A stretch of 64,000 bases of DNA from the NCBI GenBank assembly GCA_963849605.1, contig CAWKHX010000002.1, forward strand, positions 833,281 through 897,280, in the 5' to 3' direction. The stretch comes from DASPHG01 sp963849605. GTDB lineage: Bacteria; Actinomycetota; Thermoleophilia; Solirubrobacterales; Thermoleophilaceae. The position numbers were made by a program, and so were the translations under genes. The notes beneath the pieces are model-generated. The model ran no database searches. It was not told where the DNA came from and worked only from the letters and a program-made list of their open reading frames with translations. Below are positions 26,661 through 35,524 of the stretch, piece after piece; position 1 is the stretch's first letter, and the number at the start of each line of letters is the position of its first letter.

Positions 26661-28577
26661 ATGCCCCGCGCCGTCACAGCGCTCGCGGCGGCGCTGTTGG
26701 CCCTCGTGGGAGCCACGGCGCTCGCGCTCGCCCAGGGCGGCACGACGCCGCCCAAGGGCGAGAAGCCGACGGACGAGGTCCGATACCGCGACGGCCAGCT
26801 GAACCGCTACCTGCTCGGCGGGACTTGGCACGTCCGGCTCGACCCGACGGACCAGGGCGAGGCCCAGGGACTTCCCACCAATCCCTCCCTCACAGGCTGG
26901 GGGCCCACGACCGTCCCGAACGCCTGGAACGCGCGGGACCACTCCGACAACAGCCAGCGGGGCACCGTCGCGTGGTACCGAAAGGACTTCACGCTCCCCT
27001 CGCGCGACGCCGCGCTTGGCTGGAAGCTCCGCTTCGAGTCGGTCAACTACCGCGCGAAGGTGTGGCTGAACGGCGTCCTGATCGGCGAGCACGAGGGCGG
27101 CTACGTGCCATTCGAGCTGCCCACCACCGGCCTTGTGCGCGACGGCGTCAACCGGCTCGTGATCCGGGTCGACAACCGCCGCACGAACGCCGACATCCCG
27201 CGCGGCTACGAGCGTCCGAACGGCCGTCCGGGCGGTGGCTGGTGGAACTACGGCGGGATCCTGCGCGAGGTCTACCTGCGCAGCTTCGAGTCCGTCGACG
27301 TCGAGTCGGTGCGGGTGCGCACGGAGATCTCGGAGTCGGGCAAGCGGGCGTGGCTGCGATTCGGCGTACGGCTCGACAACCCCGGCACGGGCGGCTCGCG
27401 CGTCCGGCTCCGCACGACCGTTGACGACCGCGAGCGGATGTCGCGGCCGATCAGGGTCGCCGGGGGCGAGAGCCGGTTCGTCTCGTACACCCGGCTCGTG
27501 CGCGAGCCGCGACTGTGGGAGCCGGGAGCGCCCGAGCTCTATTCGGTCCGTGTCGAGGCGGTCCACGGCGGGCGCGCCCTCTCCGGCTACAGCCTCCACG
27601 TCGGCATCCGGGAGATCCGCGTCACCGACGACGGCCTGCTTCTGATCAACGGCAAGCGGGCGCGCCTGTTCGGGTCCGACATGCACGAGCAGCACCCTCG
27701 CCGGGGCGCGGCGCTGCGACCGCGCGACCGCGCGCGCGACATGCAGCTCGTGAGCGACCTGGGCGCGAGGCTGATCCGGTCGCACTACCCGCTCCACCCG
27801 GAGTACCTCGAGCTCGCGGATCGGATGGGCGTAATGGTCTGGGACGAGGTCCCGGTCTTCGCCCAGGGTTACAAGGGCTTCGAGGTGCCGGGAGTGACGG
27901 ACAAGAGCCTCGCCAACGTCCAGGCGATGGTCGAGCGCGACCTGAACCACCCCTCGGTGCTCGCGTGGAGCATCGCGAACGAGCTGAACGGCCGCATGAC
28001 CGAAGACCAGGAGGACTACATCCACCGCGCGGCCAAGCTGCTCAAGCGGCTCGACCCGACTCGCCTGCGGACGATCGTGATCTTCGGCTGGCCGCTCGCG
28101 CCGCCGTCCGACGTCTACCACGAGCTCGACGCACTCGGGATCAACAGCTACTTCGGCTGGTACGACGGCCCGAACGGCTCGACTGAGAGCCGCCGCCGCC
28201 TCGGCCCCTTCCTCGACCAGATGCACGAGTACTACCCGGAGCTCGCTCTGTTCGTGACGGAGTACGGCGCCGAGTCGAACCACAGCGGTCCCGCGGACCG
28301 GAAGGGCACCTACGAGTTCCAGCGGGACCTCCTCCGCTACCACGCGAAGACCTACATCTCGAAGCGCTACCTGAACGGCGCGCTCACCTGGGTGCTGAAG
28401 GATTTCCGCTCCCGCCCCGACTGGAACGGCGGCAGCCCGACGCCGCAGCCGCCGTGGAACCAGAAGGGGCTCGCGGAGGCGCGCTGGCACAAGAAGCCGG
28501 CGTTCGCGACGATCGCGAAGCTCTACAAGTCAGTGCGACCGGTCGCGCGCAGGCCCTACTTCAGCGCCAGCCGGTAG
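26661..28577 (+). CDS. Secreted GH2 family glycoside hydrolase
   Basis: 638 aa. Signal peptide (MPRAVTALAAALLALVGATA). Sugar-binding N-terminal domain (WNARDHSDNSQRGTVAWYRK, VWLNGVLIGEHEGGYVPFE), immunoglobulin-like middle, then TIM barrel with the conserved GSDMHEQHP, IRSHYPLHPEYL, acid/base in WSIANELNG and nucleophile in FVTEYGAES. This layout fits beta-glucuronidase/beta-galactosidase-type GH2 enzymes; substrate not certain. Divergent from the thiolase operon by 55 nt. The 3' end overlaps the convergent sugar dehydrogenase by 22 nt. Confidence 0.9.
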   Translation: MPRAVTALAAALLALVGATALALAQGGTTPPKGEKPTDEVRYRDGQLNRYLLGGTWHVRLDPTDQGEAQGLPTNPSLTGWGPTTVPNAWNARDHSDNSQRGTVAWYRKDFTLPSRDAALGWKLRFESVNYRAKVWLNGVLIGEHEGGYVPFELPTTGLVRDGVNRLVIRVDNRRTNADIPRGYERPNGRPGGGWWNYGGILREVYLRSFESVDVESVRVRTEISESGKRAWLRFGVRLDNPGTGGSRVRLRTTVDDRERMSRPIRVAGGESRFVSYTRLVREPRLWEPGAPELYSVRVEAVHGGRALSGYSLHVGIREIRVTDDGLLLINGKRARLFGSDMHEQHPRRGAALRPRDRARDMQLVSDLGARLIRSHYPLHPEYLELADRMGVMVWDEVPVFAQGYKGFEVPGVTDKSLANVQAMVERDLNHPSVLAWSIANELNGRMTEDQEDYIHRAAKLLKRLDPTRLRTIVIFGWPLAPPSDVYHELDALGINSYFGWYDGPNGSTESRRRLGPFLDQMHEYYPELALFVTEYGAESNHSGPADRKGTYEFQRDLLRYHAKTYISKRYLNGALTWVLKDFRSRPDWNGGSPTPQPPWNQKGLAEARWHKKPAFATIAKLYKSVRPVARRPYFSASR

Positions 28578-29773
28578 ACCGGGCCGTTGAGCGACGCGGC
28601 GTAGACGCGGCCGCGCGCGTCCTCGCCGAAGGTTGAGACAGCTGCGGCACGCTGACGTCGAATTCCCGGCGGTCCGCTGCGCTGCCCGGGCGCAGCCGGG
28701 CGCCGCGCACGATGCCCTCGCACAGGTCGCCGTAGACGTAGGTCCCGCGCAGGCTCCCGTACGAGCGGTGGCGCAGGACGTAGCCGCCCGTGATCGAGCA
28801 GAAGCCGGAGCTCGTGCGAGTGCTCGATGCACGGGCGCGATGTGGCCGGGGGCACTCGTCCCGTCGTCGTACCGGTGGGTCCCCTCGAACGCGTTCCAGC
28901 CGAAGTTCGCGCCGCTGCCCGGCTCCTGCGGCGTACGAAGTCGACCTCCTCCCACGTCCTTCTGGCCGACGTCGGCGATCACGAGGTCGCCGGTCTTGCG
29001 GTCGAACGAGAACCGCCACGGGTTGCGGAGGCCGTAGGAGTAGACCGCGGGTTTCGCCCCCGCCGGCCGCGGAACGGGTTCGAGCGCGGGATGCGCGGCT
29101 TGCCGCTGGGGTTGATGCGGAGGATCTTCCCGAGGTGTCGAGCCGAGGTCCTGGCCCGGATCCGAACGGGTCGCCCGCGCCGCCGCCGTCGCCCAGGCCG
29201 ATGTAGAGGCGCCCGTCGGGGCCGAACTGGAGCTGGCCGCCGTTGTGGTTCGAGTAGGTCGAGTGGTCCTGGGTCAGGATCGTCCGCGCGCTCCGACTTG
29301 CGCGCGCGGTTGCGCCGGCCCTTGAACTCGACGACCTTGATGTCGCCGCCGTCCTGCGTGTAGTAGACGTAGAAGCGGCGGTTCTTGCGGTAGTTCGGCG
29401 CGAACGCCATCGACAGGAGCCCCCGCTCGCCGCCGGCTGCGACCCGTCCCGGATGTCGAGGAACGGCCGCGTCCCGCTTGCGCCCGCGTTGGACGACGCG
29501 GATCGTGCCCTCCTGCTCGACAACGAACAGTCGGCTGCGGTCGCCGGGCGGCGCGGTCACGTATGTCGGGTTCGAGAACATGCCGACGAGCCGCCGCTTC
29601 AGGCCCGTGACGGCCGCGTCGTCAGCCGGCGCGCCTGCGGCCGTCGGCTCGGTGACGGCCATCGGCGCGGGCTCGTCGTCGGACCCGTTGCAGGAGGCGA
29701 GCGTCGGCACGGTGAGGAGCACGGCGGCGCAAGCGCGGGAGATCACGCGCCGCAGGATGCCAAAGTGCGGCAC
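28556..29773 (-). pseudogene. PQQ-dependent sugar dehydrogenase-like lipoprotein, many frameshifts
   Basis: The family is clear from pieces spread over frames: SNPTYVTAPPGDRSRLFVVE, GERGLLSMAFAPNYRKN, YSNHNGGQLQFGPDGRLYIG, LGKILRINPSGKPRIPRSNP, ADVGQ, NFGWNAFEGTHRYD and a normal C-terminus VYAASLNGPVYRLALK. The reading frame changes roughly eight to ten times, at about 29445, 29455, 29290, 29155, 29135, 29065, 28930, 28830 and 28650. A lipobox-like LASC follows a signal segment. Almost no in-frame stops arise from substitutions and motifs are undecayed, so assembly error is as likely as a true pseudogene. The start may be GTG 29746 rather than 29773. Confidence 0.75.
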
Positions 29774-29774
29774 T

Positions 29775-30680
29775 GTGAAAGCGCTGGTGACAGGCGCGAC
29801 CGGCTTCGTCGGCGGACGGTTGACGCAGAGGCTCGCCGCGGACGGCGTCGAGGTCAGGTGCCTCGTCCGCGACAGGGACCGCGCGCGCCACCTTGCGGCT
29901 GCCGGCCACGAGCTGCACGAGGGCGACGTGACCAGGCCGGAGACCCTTCGCGGCGCCGGTGAGGGGATCGACGTCGCGTACTACCTCGTGCACGGAATGG
30001 GTCGCGGCGCGAGCGACGACTTCGAGCAGCAGGAGCGCCGCTCGGCGACGGCCTTCGCGGACATGGCCGCGCGGGAGGGCGTCACACGCGTGGCCTATCT
30101 GGGCGGGCTCGGCGAGACGCCCGGTTCGAAGCACCTCCGCAGCCGGCACGAGACGGCTCTCGTCCTCGGCGAGAAGGGACCGCCGCTGACGTACTTCCGA
30201 GCCGCGATGGTGGTGGGCGCGGGCAGCGAGTCGTACAAGACGCTGCGGTACCTCGTCCAACGGCTGCCGGCGATGATCGCGCCGGCGTGGCTGAAGACCC
30301 GGACGCAGCCGATCGCGATCGACGACGTGCTCGAGTACCTCGCCGCGGCTCCGCACGTCGACCTGGTTGCCGGCCGCGAAGTGCAGATCGGCGGCCCGGA
30401 CGTGCTCTCGTACGGGGACATGCTCGACCGCATGGCCGAGGCCCTCGGCACTTACCGGCGGCCGAGGGTCCCCGTCCCGCTGCTGACGCCGTGGCTCTCG
30501 TCGCTCTGGATCGGGCTGGTCACGCCCGTCGACGCGGGCGTCGCCCGGCCGCTGATCGAGGGGCTGTCGACGGAGACCGTCGTAACCGACCGGTCAGGGG
30601 CAGACCTGTTCGATGTGACGCCCACCCCGTTCGACGACGCCCTCCGCGCCGCCATCGCCGACGATCACTCGACGACGTAG
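29775..30680 (+). CDS. NmrA/atypical SDR NAD(P)-binding protein
   Basis: 301 aa from GTG 29775: KALVTGATGFVGGRLTQRLA is a clean Rossmann entry. AYYLVHGMGRG and DFEQQERRSATAFADMA match the DUF2867/complex-I-assembly-like branch of atypical SDRs, which lack the usual Tyr-Lys pair. No membrane segment. The GTG lies one base from the divergent sugar dehydrogenase GTG at 29773, inside the palindrome AGTGC-G-GCACT (29764-29774). Partner unknown. Confidence 0.78.
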   Translation: MKALVTGATGFVGGRLTQRLAADGVEVRCLVRDRDRARHLAAAGHELHEGDVTRPETLRGAGEGIDVAYYLVHGMGRGASDDFEQQERRSATAFADMAAREGVTRVAYLGGLGETPGSKHLRSRHETALVLGEKGPPLTYFRAAMVVGAGSESYKTLRYLVQRLPAMIAPAWLKTRTQPIAIDDVLEYLAAAPHVDLVAGREVQIGGPDVLSYGDMLDRMAEALGTYRRPRVPVPLLTPWLSSLWIGLVTPVDAGVARPLIEGLSTETVVTDRSGADLFDVTPTPFDDALRAAIADDHSTT

Positions 30681-31108
30681 CGAACGAAGTCGTCGGCCTT
30701 CGTGAACGAGTCGTACAGCGCTCGCGCCCGCGCGTTGCCCTCGCGGGTGTGCCAGTAGACCTTGTCCCACCCGTTTGACCGCGCGCGCTCGAACACCGCC
30801 TCGATGAGTGCCCGCCCCGCGCCCCCGCCCCGAGCCGCGGGCGAGACGAACAGATCCTCGAGGTAACACGTGTCGGCCGCGCCCCACGTGCTCGGGTGGA
30901 GGACGCAGTTCACGAACCCGACGACCTCGCCGTCCTGTGCCGCGACGAGGCCCTCCAGCGGCTCGCCCGGGTCGAGCAGTCGCCGCCACGTCTCCGCGGT
31001 CACCTCCGGAGGCACCTCTGTCTCGTAGAAAGCGCAATAGCCATCCCACAGCTTTCGCCAGTCACGCTCGTCGGGAGCGGAGGCTGCTCGCACCTCGATG
31101 CCGGACAT
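30665..31108 (-). CDS. GNAT family N-acetyltransferase
   Basis: 147 aa. YLEDLFVSPAARGGGAGRAL carries the acetyl-CoA loop (R-G-x-G-x-G/A). GFVNCVLHP and the C-terminal VYWHTREGNARARALYDSF complete the GNAT fold. Acceptor amine unknown. The 3' end overlaps the NmrA-like gene by 16 nt. Confidence 0.88.
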   Translation of the reverse strand: MSGIEVRAASAPDERDWRKLWDGYCAFYETEVPPEVTAETWRRLLDPGEPLEGLVAAQDGEVVGFVNCVLHPSTWGAADTCYLEDLFVSPAARGGGAGRALIEAVFERARSNGWDKVYWHTREGNARARALYDSFTKADDFVRYVVE

Positions 31109-31330
31109 GCACGGAGCCTCGCATAGCCTCGTTTCCGTGAGAGGGGCGGGTATGAAATCGGGCTGAATAGTCGAAGTCCGGGTGCACGCCAGTGCACGTG
31201 CGAGACCGACAGCCCGTTCGGCTGCACATGGGCCGGACTGACGGCCACCCAGTTGGCCCCGCGGGCCGCAGCGTCCTCTCGACCCGGCTAGAGCTCCCCC
31301 TTCACGGGAAGCAGAAGTGACCCGATTGCA

Positions 31331-31354
31331 GCCACGACTCCTGGGAGCCGTGGC
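31331..31354. repeat. Stem-loop in the 276-nt gap before the SnoaL pair
   Basis: GCCACG (31331-31336) and CGTGGC (31349-31354) enclose CTCC/GGAG, giving a 10-bp stem with one A/C mismatch and a tiny loop. It ends about 30 nt before the first SnoaL-like ATG. No poly-T follows on either strand, so an operator or 5'-leader hairpin is more likely than a terminator. The rest of 31109-31330 holds only short repeats such as GTGCAC...GTGCAC; no gene seen. Confidence 0.45.
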
Positions 31355-31384
31355 ACTAGGAACACGCGCGATACTGCGCGGGCG

Positions 31385-31786
31385 ATGTCGCAGGAGAACG
31401 TGGAGCTGGTGCGACGGTTAGCCGAGGTCTGGACCGGGCGCTACACCGAGGCTGCGGAGGCGCTTGTGCGGCCTCGCCTTGCGCCGGACTTCGAGGTACA
31501 CCCGCTCTATCTCGAACGGACCTACAAGGGTGTCGAGGGTATCCGCCAGCTGTGGGCGGACATCGACGAGATCTGGCAGGACTACCGCTTGGAGTTAGGG
31601 GAGATCGTTGACCTCGGCGAGCACGTGCTCGCGCTCGCGCACATCACCGCGCGCGGGACAGGCAGCGGCGTCCCGATCGACGAAGAGATCGCCCTGCTCT
31701 GGGCGTTCGAGGGCGACAAGGCCGTTTGGATGAAGTCCTTCATGTCCAAGAGGGAAGCGCTCGAAGCCACCGGGCTGCGGGAGTAG
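31385..31786 (+). CDS. SnoaL-like (NTF2 fold) protein 1
   Basis: 133 aa beginning MSQENVELVRRLAEVWTGRY and ending EALEATGLRE, the frame seen in many Thermoleophilia SnoaL-like proteins. The middle strands (HPLYLERTYKGVEGIRQLW) match the NTF2/SnoaL cone fold with an open pocket. No catalytic residue can be assigned. Three nucleotides from the next paralogue, so co-expressed. Confidence 0.8.
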   Translation: MSQENVELVRRLAEVWTGRYTEAAEALVRPRLAPDFEVHPLYLERTYKGVEGIRQLWADIDEIWQDYRLELGEIVDLGEHVLALAHITARGTGSGVPIDEEIALLWAFEGDKAVWMKSFMSKREALEATGLRE

Positions 31787-31789
31787 GCG

Positions 31790-32191
31790 ATGTCCCGGGA
31801 GAACGTGGCGCTGGTCTACCTAGGCGCTGAGGCCTTCAACCGGCGCGACCTCGATGCCTTCCTCGCGCTCACCGACCCCGACGTGGAGTTCACCTCCCGA
31901 CTCGCGGAGCTGGAGGGAGGCAGCCCCTACCGCGGCCACGACGGCGTCCGGAGCTGGTGGGAGAACGTCTTCGGCATCTGGTCGGACGTGAGCGCGGAGA
32001 TCGGAGAGGCACGAGACCTTGGAGACGTGACCGTTACGCGGGTGCGCCTTCGCGGCCATGGCATCGAGAGCGACGCGCCCTGGGAGCAGATGCAATGGCA
32101 GGTCGCGGAGTGGCGGGAGGGGAAGGCAACCCGGTGGCGCACTTTCCTGAGCGAGGCCGAGGCGCTGGAAGCCGCCGGCCTACGGGAGTAG
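31790..32191 (+). CDS. SnoaL-like (NTF2 fold) protein 2
   Basis: 133 aa, paralogue of the gene 3 nt upstream: same opening (MSRENVALVYLGAEAFNRRD) and closing (EALEAAGLRE), with DPDVEFTSRLAELEGGSPYR typical of SnoaL. Probably arose by tandem duplication. Ligand or substrate unknown. A remnant of a third copy follows directly. Confidence 0.8.
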   Translation: MSRENVALVYLGAEAFNRRDLDAFLALTDPDVEFTSRLAELEGGSPYRGHDGVRSWWENVFGIWSDVSAEIGEARDLGDVTVTRVRLRGHGIESDAPWEQMQWQVAEWREGKATRWRTFLSEAEALEAAGLRE

Positions 32192-32260
32192 CGCCCAAGA
32201 GTCCGCGACGGCAAGGTGACGAGGTTCGTCGCCTACGTGAGAAGCGAGCGAGCCTGCGGC
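32192..32260 (+). pseudogene. C-terminal remnant of a third SnoaL-like copy
   Basis: Directly after the stop of the second gene the bases at about 32198-32257 read RVRDGKVTRFVAYVRSERA. That is the usual last strand of this family (compare WTFRDGKVASMRLF in the copy at 34 kb). The expected EALEAAGL ending is lost and no start exists. It looks like the 3' end of a decayed tandem copy. The remaining bases to 32399 hold a GGAGGCGGCGACAAGGAGG ribosome-binding region for the acyl-CoA ligase and nothing else recognised. Confidence 0.55.
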
Positions 32261-32399
32261 GACCTCGGGCACTCTTCGAGGCCACCTCCGCAGACTCGTA
32301 GTCTCGCTGCCGCTTCGCGCGGAAAGCAGAAGGGGCAACTGGGCTTGTCGCGCGGTCCACCTACGTGCGAGGATCGGAGGCGGCGACAAGGAGGATCGC

Positions 32400-33956
32400 A
32401 TGAAAGAGCTCGTCTACCACCGGCAACTGCTCCCGACCGCCGACCGCCTGGCCGACAAGCGGGCGTTCTTCGACAATTCGTACGAGGCGACCTACGGCGA
32501 GCACGTCGACCGGGTGTTGCGGCTCGCGGACGGGCTGCGCGGCCAGCTCGGCATCGGCCGCAACGAGCGCTTCGCGGTCATGGCCCTCAACGGCCACCAG
32601 TTCCTGGAGCTCTACCACGCCGCCTTCCTCGGCGCCGGGGTGATCAACCCGCTCAACCTCCGGCTCGCACCCAAGGAGCTCGCCTTCATCCTCGGCGACT
32701 CGGACACCAGGACCTGCTTCACGGACGCCCCGTTCGCGCCGCTCATCGACGCCGTGCGCGCCGAGGCGGGGATCGACCAGGTGGTGCTGATCGGCGAGGG
32801 CGACGTGCCCCACGACGTCCGCTACGAGGACCTGCTGGCCGCGGGGGAGCCGGTCGTACCCGAGGAGCCCGAGGAGCACGACCCGGTCGTGCTCATGTAC
32901 ACCGGCGGCACCACCGGGCTGCCGAAGGGCGTGCTGCTCGACCAGCGGGCCGAGATGCTGAACATGTACCACGTCATGATGCGGTGGCGCGTCGAGGAGC
33001 GCGCGGGTGTACCTGCACCAGACGCCGATGTTCCATGCCGCGTCGATGGGCGGGATCCTGGGGATACCCGCCACGGGCGGCGTTTCGACGTTCGTGCCGA
33101 TGTTCGAGCCCGGGGCCGTGCTCGACGCGATCGAGTCGCACGGGGTGACCTTCACGGTGATGGTGCCCACGATGATCGGGATGCTTCTCGACCACCCAGA
33201 GTTCGCGCCCGACCGGATGGCTTCGCTCGAGCTGCTCACCTACGGCGCGTCGCCCATGCCCGGCGCGCTGCTCGAGCGCTTGCTCAACCTGTTCCCGGAT
33301 CTCGACATCCACCAGGGCTATGGCATGACCGAGTGCTCGGCCGTGCTGACCTCGCTCGGGCCCGACGAGCACCGACTGGGCGGTGAGCTGCTGGGCTCAG
33401 CGGGACGGCCCGTGCCGGGCGTCATGCTCAGCATCCAGGACCCCGAGGGCAGGTCGCTCCCGCGGCGCGAGACCGGCGAGGTGTGCGCCCGAGCCGGCAA
33501 CTTCATGCGTGAGTACTGGAAGCGACCCGAGGAGACGGCCGAGGCGTTCCGGGGCGGCTGGTACCACACCGGCGATGCCGGCTACCTCGACGAGAACGGC
33601 TACCTGCACCTGGTCGACCGGGTCAAGGACATGGTCGTGACCGGCGGCGAGAACGTCTACTCGGTCGAGGTCGAGAACGCGCTCGCCACACACCCGGCGG
33701 TCGCGCAGGTGGCCGTGATCGGCATCCCCGACGATCGCTGGGGCGAGGCCGTGCACGCCGTCGTGGTGCTCAAGCCGAACGTGGCCGCCACCGGGACGAC
33801 CTCAAGGCCCACGCCCGCGAGCGGATCGCGGGCTACAAGCTGCCGAGGTCGATCGAGTTCCGCGACGAGCCGCTGCCGCTCTCGGGGGCGCTCAAGGTAC
33901 TCAAACGCGAGCTGCGGGCACCGTACTGGGAAGGCAGGGAGCGGGCCGTCCACTGA
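32400..33956 (+). pseudogene. Acyl-CoA ligase (AMP-dependent synthetase), two frameshifts
   Basis: Activates a carboxylic acid to its CoA ester via acyl-AMP. ATP-binding MYTGGTTGLPKGVLL, GYGMTECSA, GGWYHTGDAGYLDENGYL and VDRVKDMVVTGGENVYSVEV are all present. The frame breaks near 33003 (within GAGCGCGCGGGTG, between ERA and VYLHQTPMFH) and again near 33800, where one missing C separates VAAT from RDDLKAHARERIAGYKLPRS. The true end, with the catalytic lysine in GALKVLKRELRAPYW, stops at 33956. Corrected length about 519 aa, normal. Errors in GC repeats are likely. Strong AAGGAGG at 32388. Confidence 0.8.
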
Positions 33957-34016
33957 CGGCGGTGCATGGAATGCGCATCTCGACAGCTCCGCCGGCCTGC
34001 GAGAGACTCGCAAGAC

Positions 34017-34406
34017 ATGTCGGAGGAGAACGTCGAGATCGTCCGGTCTATCTACGAGGCGACCAATCGCCGCGACTGGGACGCGGTGTTTCGCGACCAG
34101 CATCCCGACACTGAGCAGATCCTTCCTTCGCCTGCTGGCCAGTACCGGGGGCGCGAGGAAATTCAGGGCTACTGGGAAGACTTTCTAACAGCATTTGACG
34201 TGGCCATCGCGGAGGCTGAGGAGGTCTTTGAGAGCGGCGACCAAGTCGTAGTCGTGGTGAAGACCCGGGCGCGGCCCAAAGGCAGCAGCGCCGAGATCGA
34301 GATCCGGACTGGACACCTCTGGACCTTCCGCGATGGCAAGGTCGCGTCGATGCGCCTCTTCCCCCAGCCCGAGAAGGCCCTCGAAGCCGCCGGGCTGGGG
34401 GAGTAG
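34017..34406 (+). CDS. SnoaL-like (NTF2 fold) protein 3
   Basis: 129 aa starting MSEENVEIVRSIYEATNRRD and ending EKALEAAGLGE. GQYRGREEIQGYWEDF and HLWTFRDGKVASMRLF fit SnoaL-like polyketide-cyclase/NTF2 folds. Third member of the local family, separated from the pair by the acyl-CoA ligase. Start ATG 34017 was chosen because the family motif begins there. Confidence 0.8.
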   Translation: MSEENVEIVRSIYEATNRRDWDAVFRDQHPDTEQILPSPAGQYRGREEIQGYWEDFLTAFDVAIAEAEEVFESGDQVVVVVKTRARPKGSSAEIEIRTGHLWTFRDGKVASMRLFPQPEKALEAAGLGE

Positions 34407-34434
34407 CGGATCCGCGCGCGAATGCGACGACTGC

Positions 34435-35059
34435 TTATGCGCTCGCCGCGGCGGCGCCGGCCTCCTCCAGGCGGTCATCGCCCCAGAAGAGCTGCTCCCC
34501 GACCGCGACCGTCGGGAGGCCGATGACGCCTCGCGCCTGCGCCGCGTCGGTCGCGGAGCGGAGCGCGCTCTTGATCTCGGAGCTCGGCAGGCGCGGCGCG
34601 AGCCTCGTCCGCACCGAGCCCGCACCGGACGGCGACACCGATGATCGCGTCGTCGATCTGTGAGATGTCACGCCCCTCCGCGAAGGCGAGCCGAAACACG
34701 CCCTGGGCGAACGCCTCGACAACACCGGACTGCTGCGCAAACGTCGCCAGACGCATGACGGCCAAGGTGTTCGGCGGCTGCCACCGCGCGTGCGCTGCAG
34801 CGTCCGCCGGCTCGTACACCTCCGGCCAGCGCCATTCGGGCATGCCGTACTGGGCCGCGCGGCGCACGATGTCCGCGCGCCGCTCGCGGCCCTCGTCGAA
34901 AGATGGCATCCAGTCGCGCCCGGAAGCGGCGATCAGCGGGGCTCCCCATACCGGCTGCCACGCCGCTGGCACCGGCAGCACACTCTCAATGCGGAAAGCA
35001 GCCAGGCACGAGTACGGCGAGAACAGGTCGAAGTAGAAGACCGGAACGTCGCTCGCCAT
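34435..35059 (-). pseudogene. DsbA-family/HCCA isomerase-like protein with frameshift
   Basis: ATG 35059 opens PVFYFDLFSPYSCLAAFRIE, the thioredoxin-fold entry of 2-hydroxychromene-2-carboxylate isomerase/DsbA-like proteins; the S-P-Y-S replaces a C-x2-C, as in the isomerases. The frame shifts near 34600 after GLGADEARA and resumes as LPSSEIKSALRSATDAAQAR, GVIGLPTVAVGEQLFWGDDR to a TAA at 34435. Corrected length about 207 aa, normal. One inserted base or a lost CG in a GC repeat explains it; motifs after the break are intact. Confidence 0.75.
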
Positions 35060-35163
35060 GGGCAGCGAGCCTAACTACTGATCAGTGGCGTGTGGGAGCG
35101 TCGAGTCGCGCTATCGCAACGCGCGAGAACGAGCAGCCGCGCACCCGGAGCGGGAGCTGAAAA

Positions 35164-35237
35164 TCGGGCTGCCCAGATTCGAACTGGGGACCTCTCCGAC
35201 CCGAACGGAGCGCGCTACCAGACTGCGCCACAGCCCG
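35164..35237 (-). tRNA. tRNA-Pro (anticodon CGG)
   Basis: On the minus strand a full cloverleaf reads: acceptor CGGGCTG pairing with CAGCCCG, D-arm GCGC...GCGC, anticodon stem CTCCG/CGGAG around loop TTCGGGT (anticodon CGG), T-arm CCCAG-TTCGAAT-CTGGG, discriminator A. 74 nt; CCA is not encoded (TTTTC follows). It sits alone between the HCCA-like gene and a small hypothetical gene. Confidence 0.96.
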
Positions 35238-35262
35238 AACGGCCCTCAGCGTAGCGACTCGG

Positions 35263-35508
35263 CTACGACGCAACCGCCTTGTAGTAGCGCACCGCGAGCC
35301 CCGTGAGGAGGGTCTGGAAGCACTCCTCGAGGGTCAGCTCGTTGTCCTTCGCATAGGGCGCCAGGCCGCGCTCCTCGATGGCGACGCTCTGCTCGATCAC
35401 CTCTTCGACGAGCTCGGGATGGCGGTCCGAGAAATAGGCGCCCATCGAGTAGAGGTTGGTGTCCATGAGCGACTCGAGGAACGGGTCGCCCTTCTTCTTC
35501 GCCGCCAT
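35263..35508 (-). CDS. Small acidic hypothetical protein (81 aa)
   Basis: MAAKKKGDPFLESLMDTNLY opens a helical, soluble 81-residue protein with no Cys and no known motif. It follows the ECF sigma factor on the same strand after 16 nt, so it may be co-transcribed, but it lacks the membrane helix or zinc motif of a usual anti-sigma factor. Function unknown. Confidence 0.6.
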   Translation of the reverse strand: MAAKKKGDPFLESLMDTNLYSMGAYFSDRHPELVEEVIEQSVAIEERGLAPYAKDNELTLEECFQTLLTGLAVRYYKAVAS

Positions 35509-35524
35509 GGGCGGCGGAGGCTAC

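Noticed and set aside
26490..28490. 666-codon minus-strand frame opposite the GH2 gene
   Set aside because: No domain recognisable, and the plus strand carries all GH2 active-site motifs.
31109..31330. Possible riboswitch upstream of the SnoaL pair
   Set aside because: Only small unlinked inverted repeats; none of the conserved blocks of known classes.
34407..34434. Possible small gene between the third SnoaL-like gene and the HCCA-like gene
   Set aside because: Only 28 bases; no start or ribosome-binding site.
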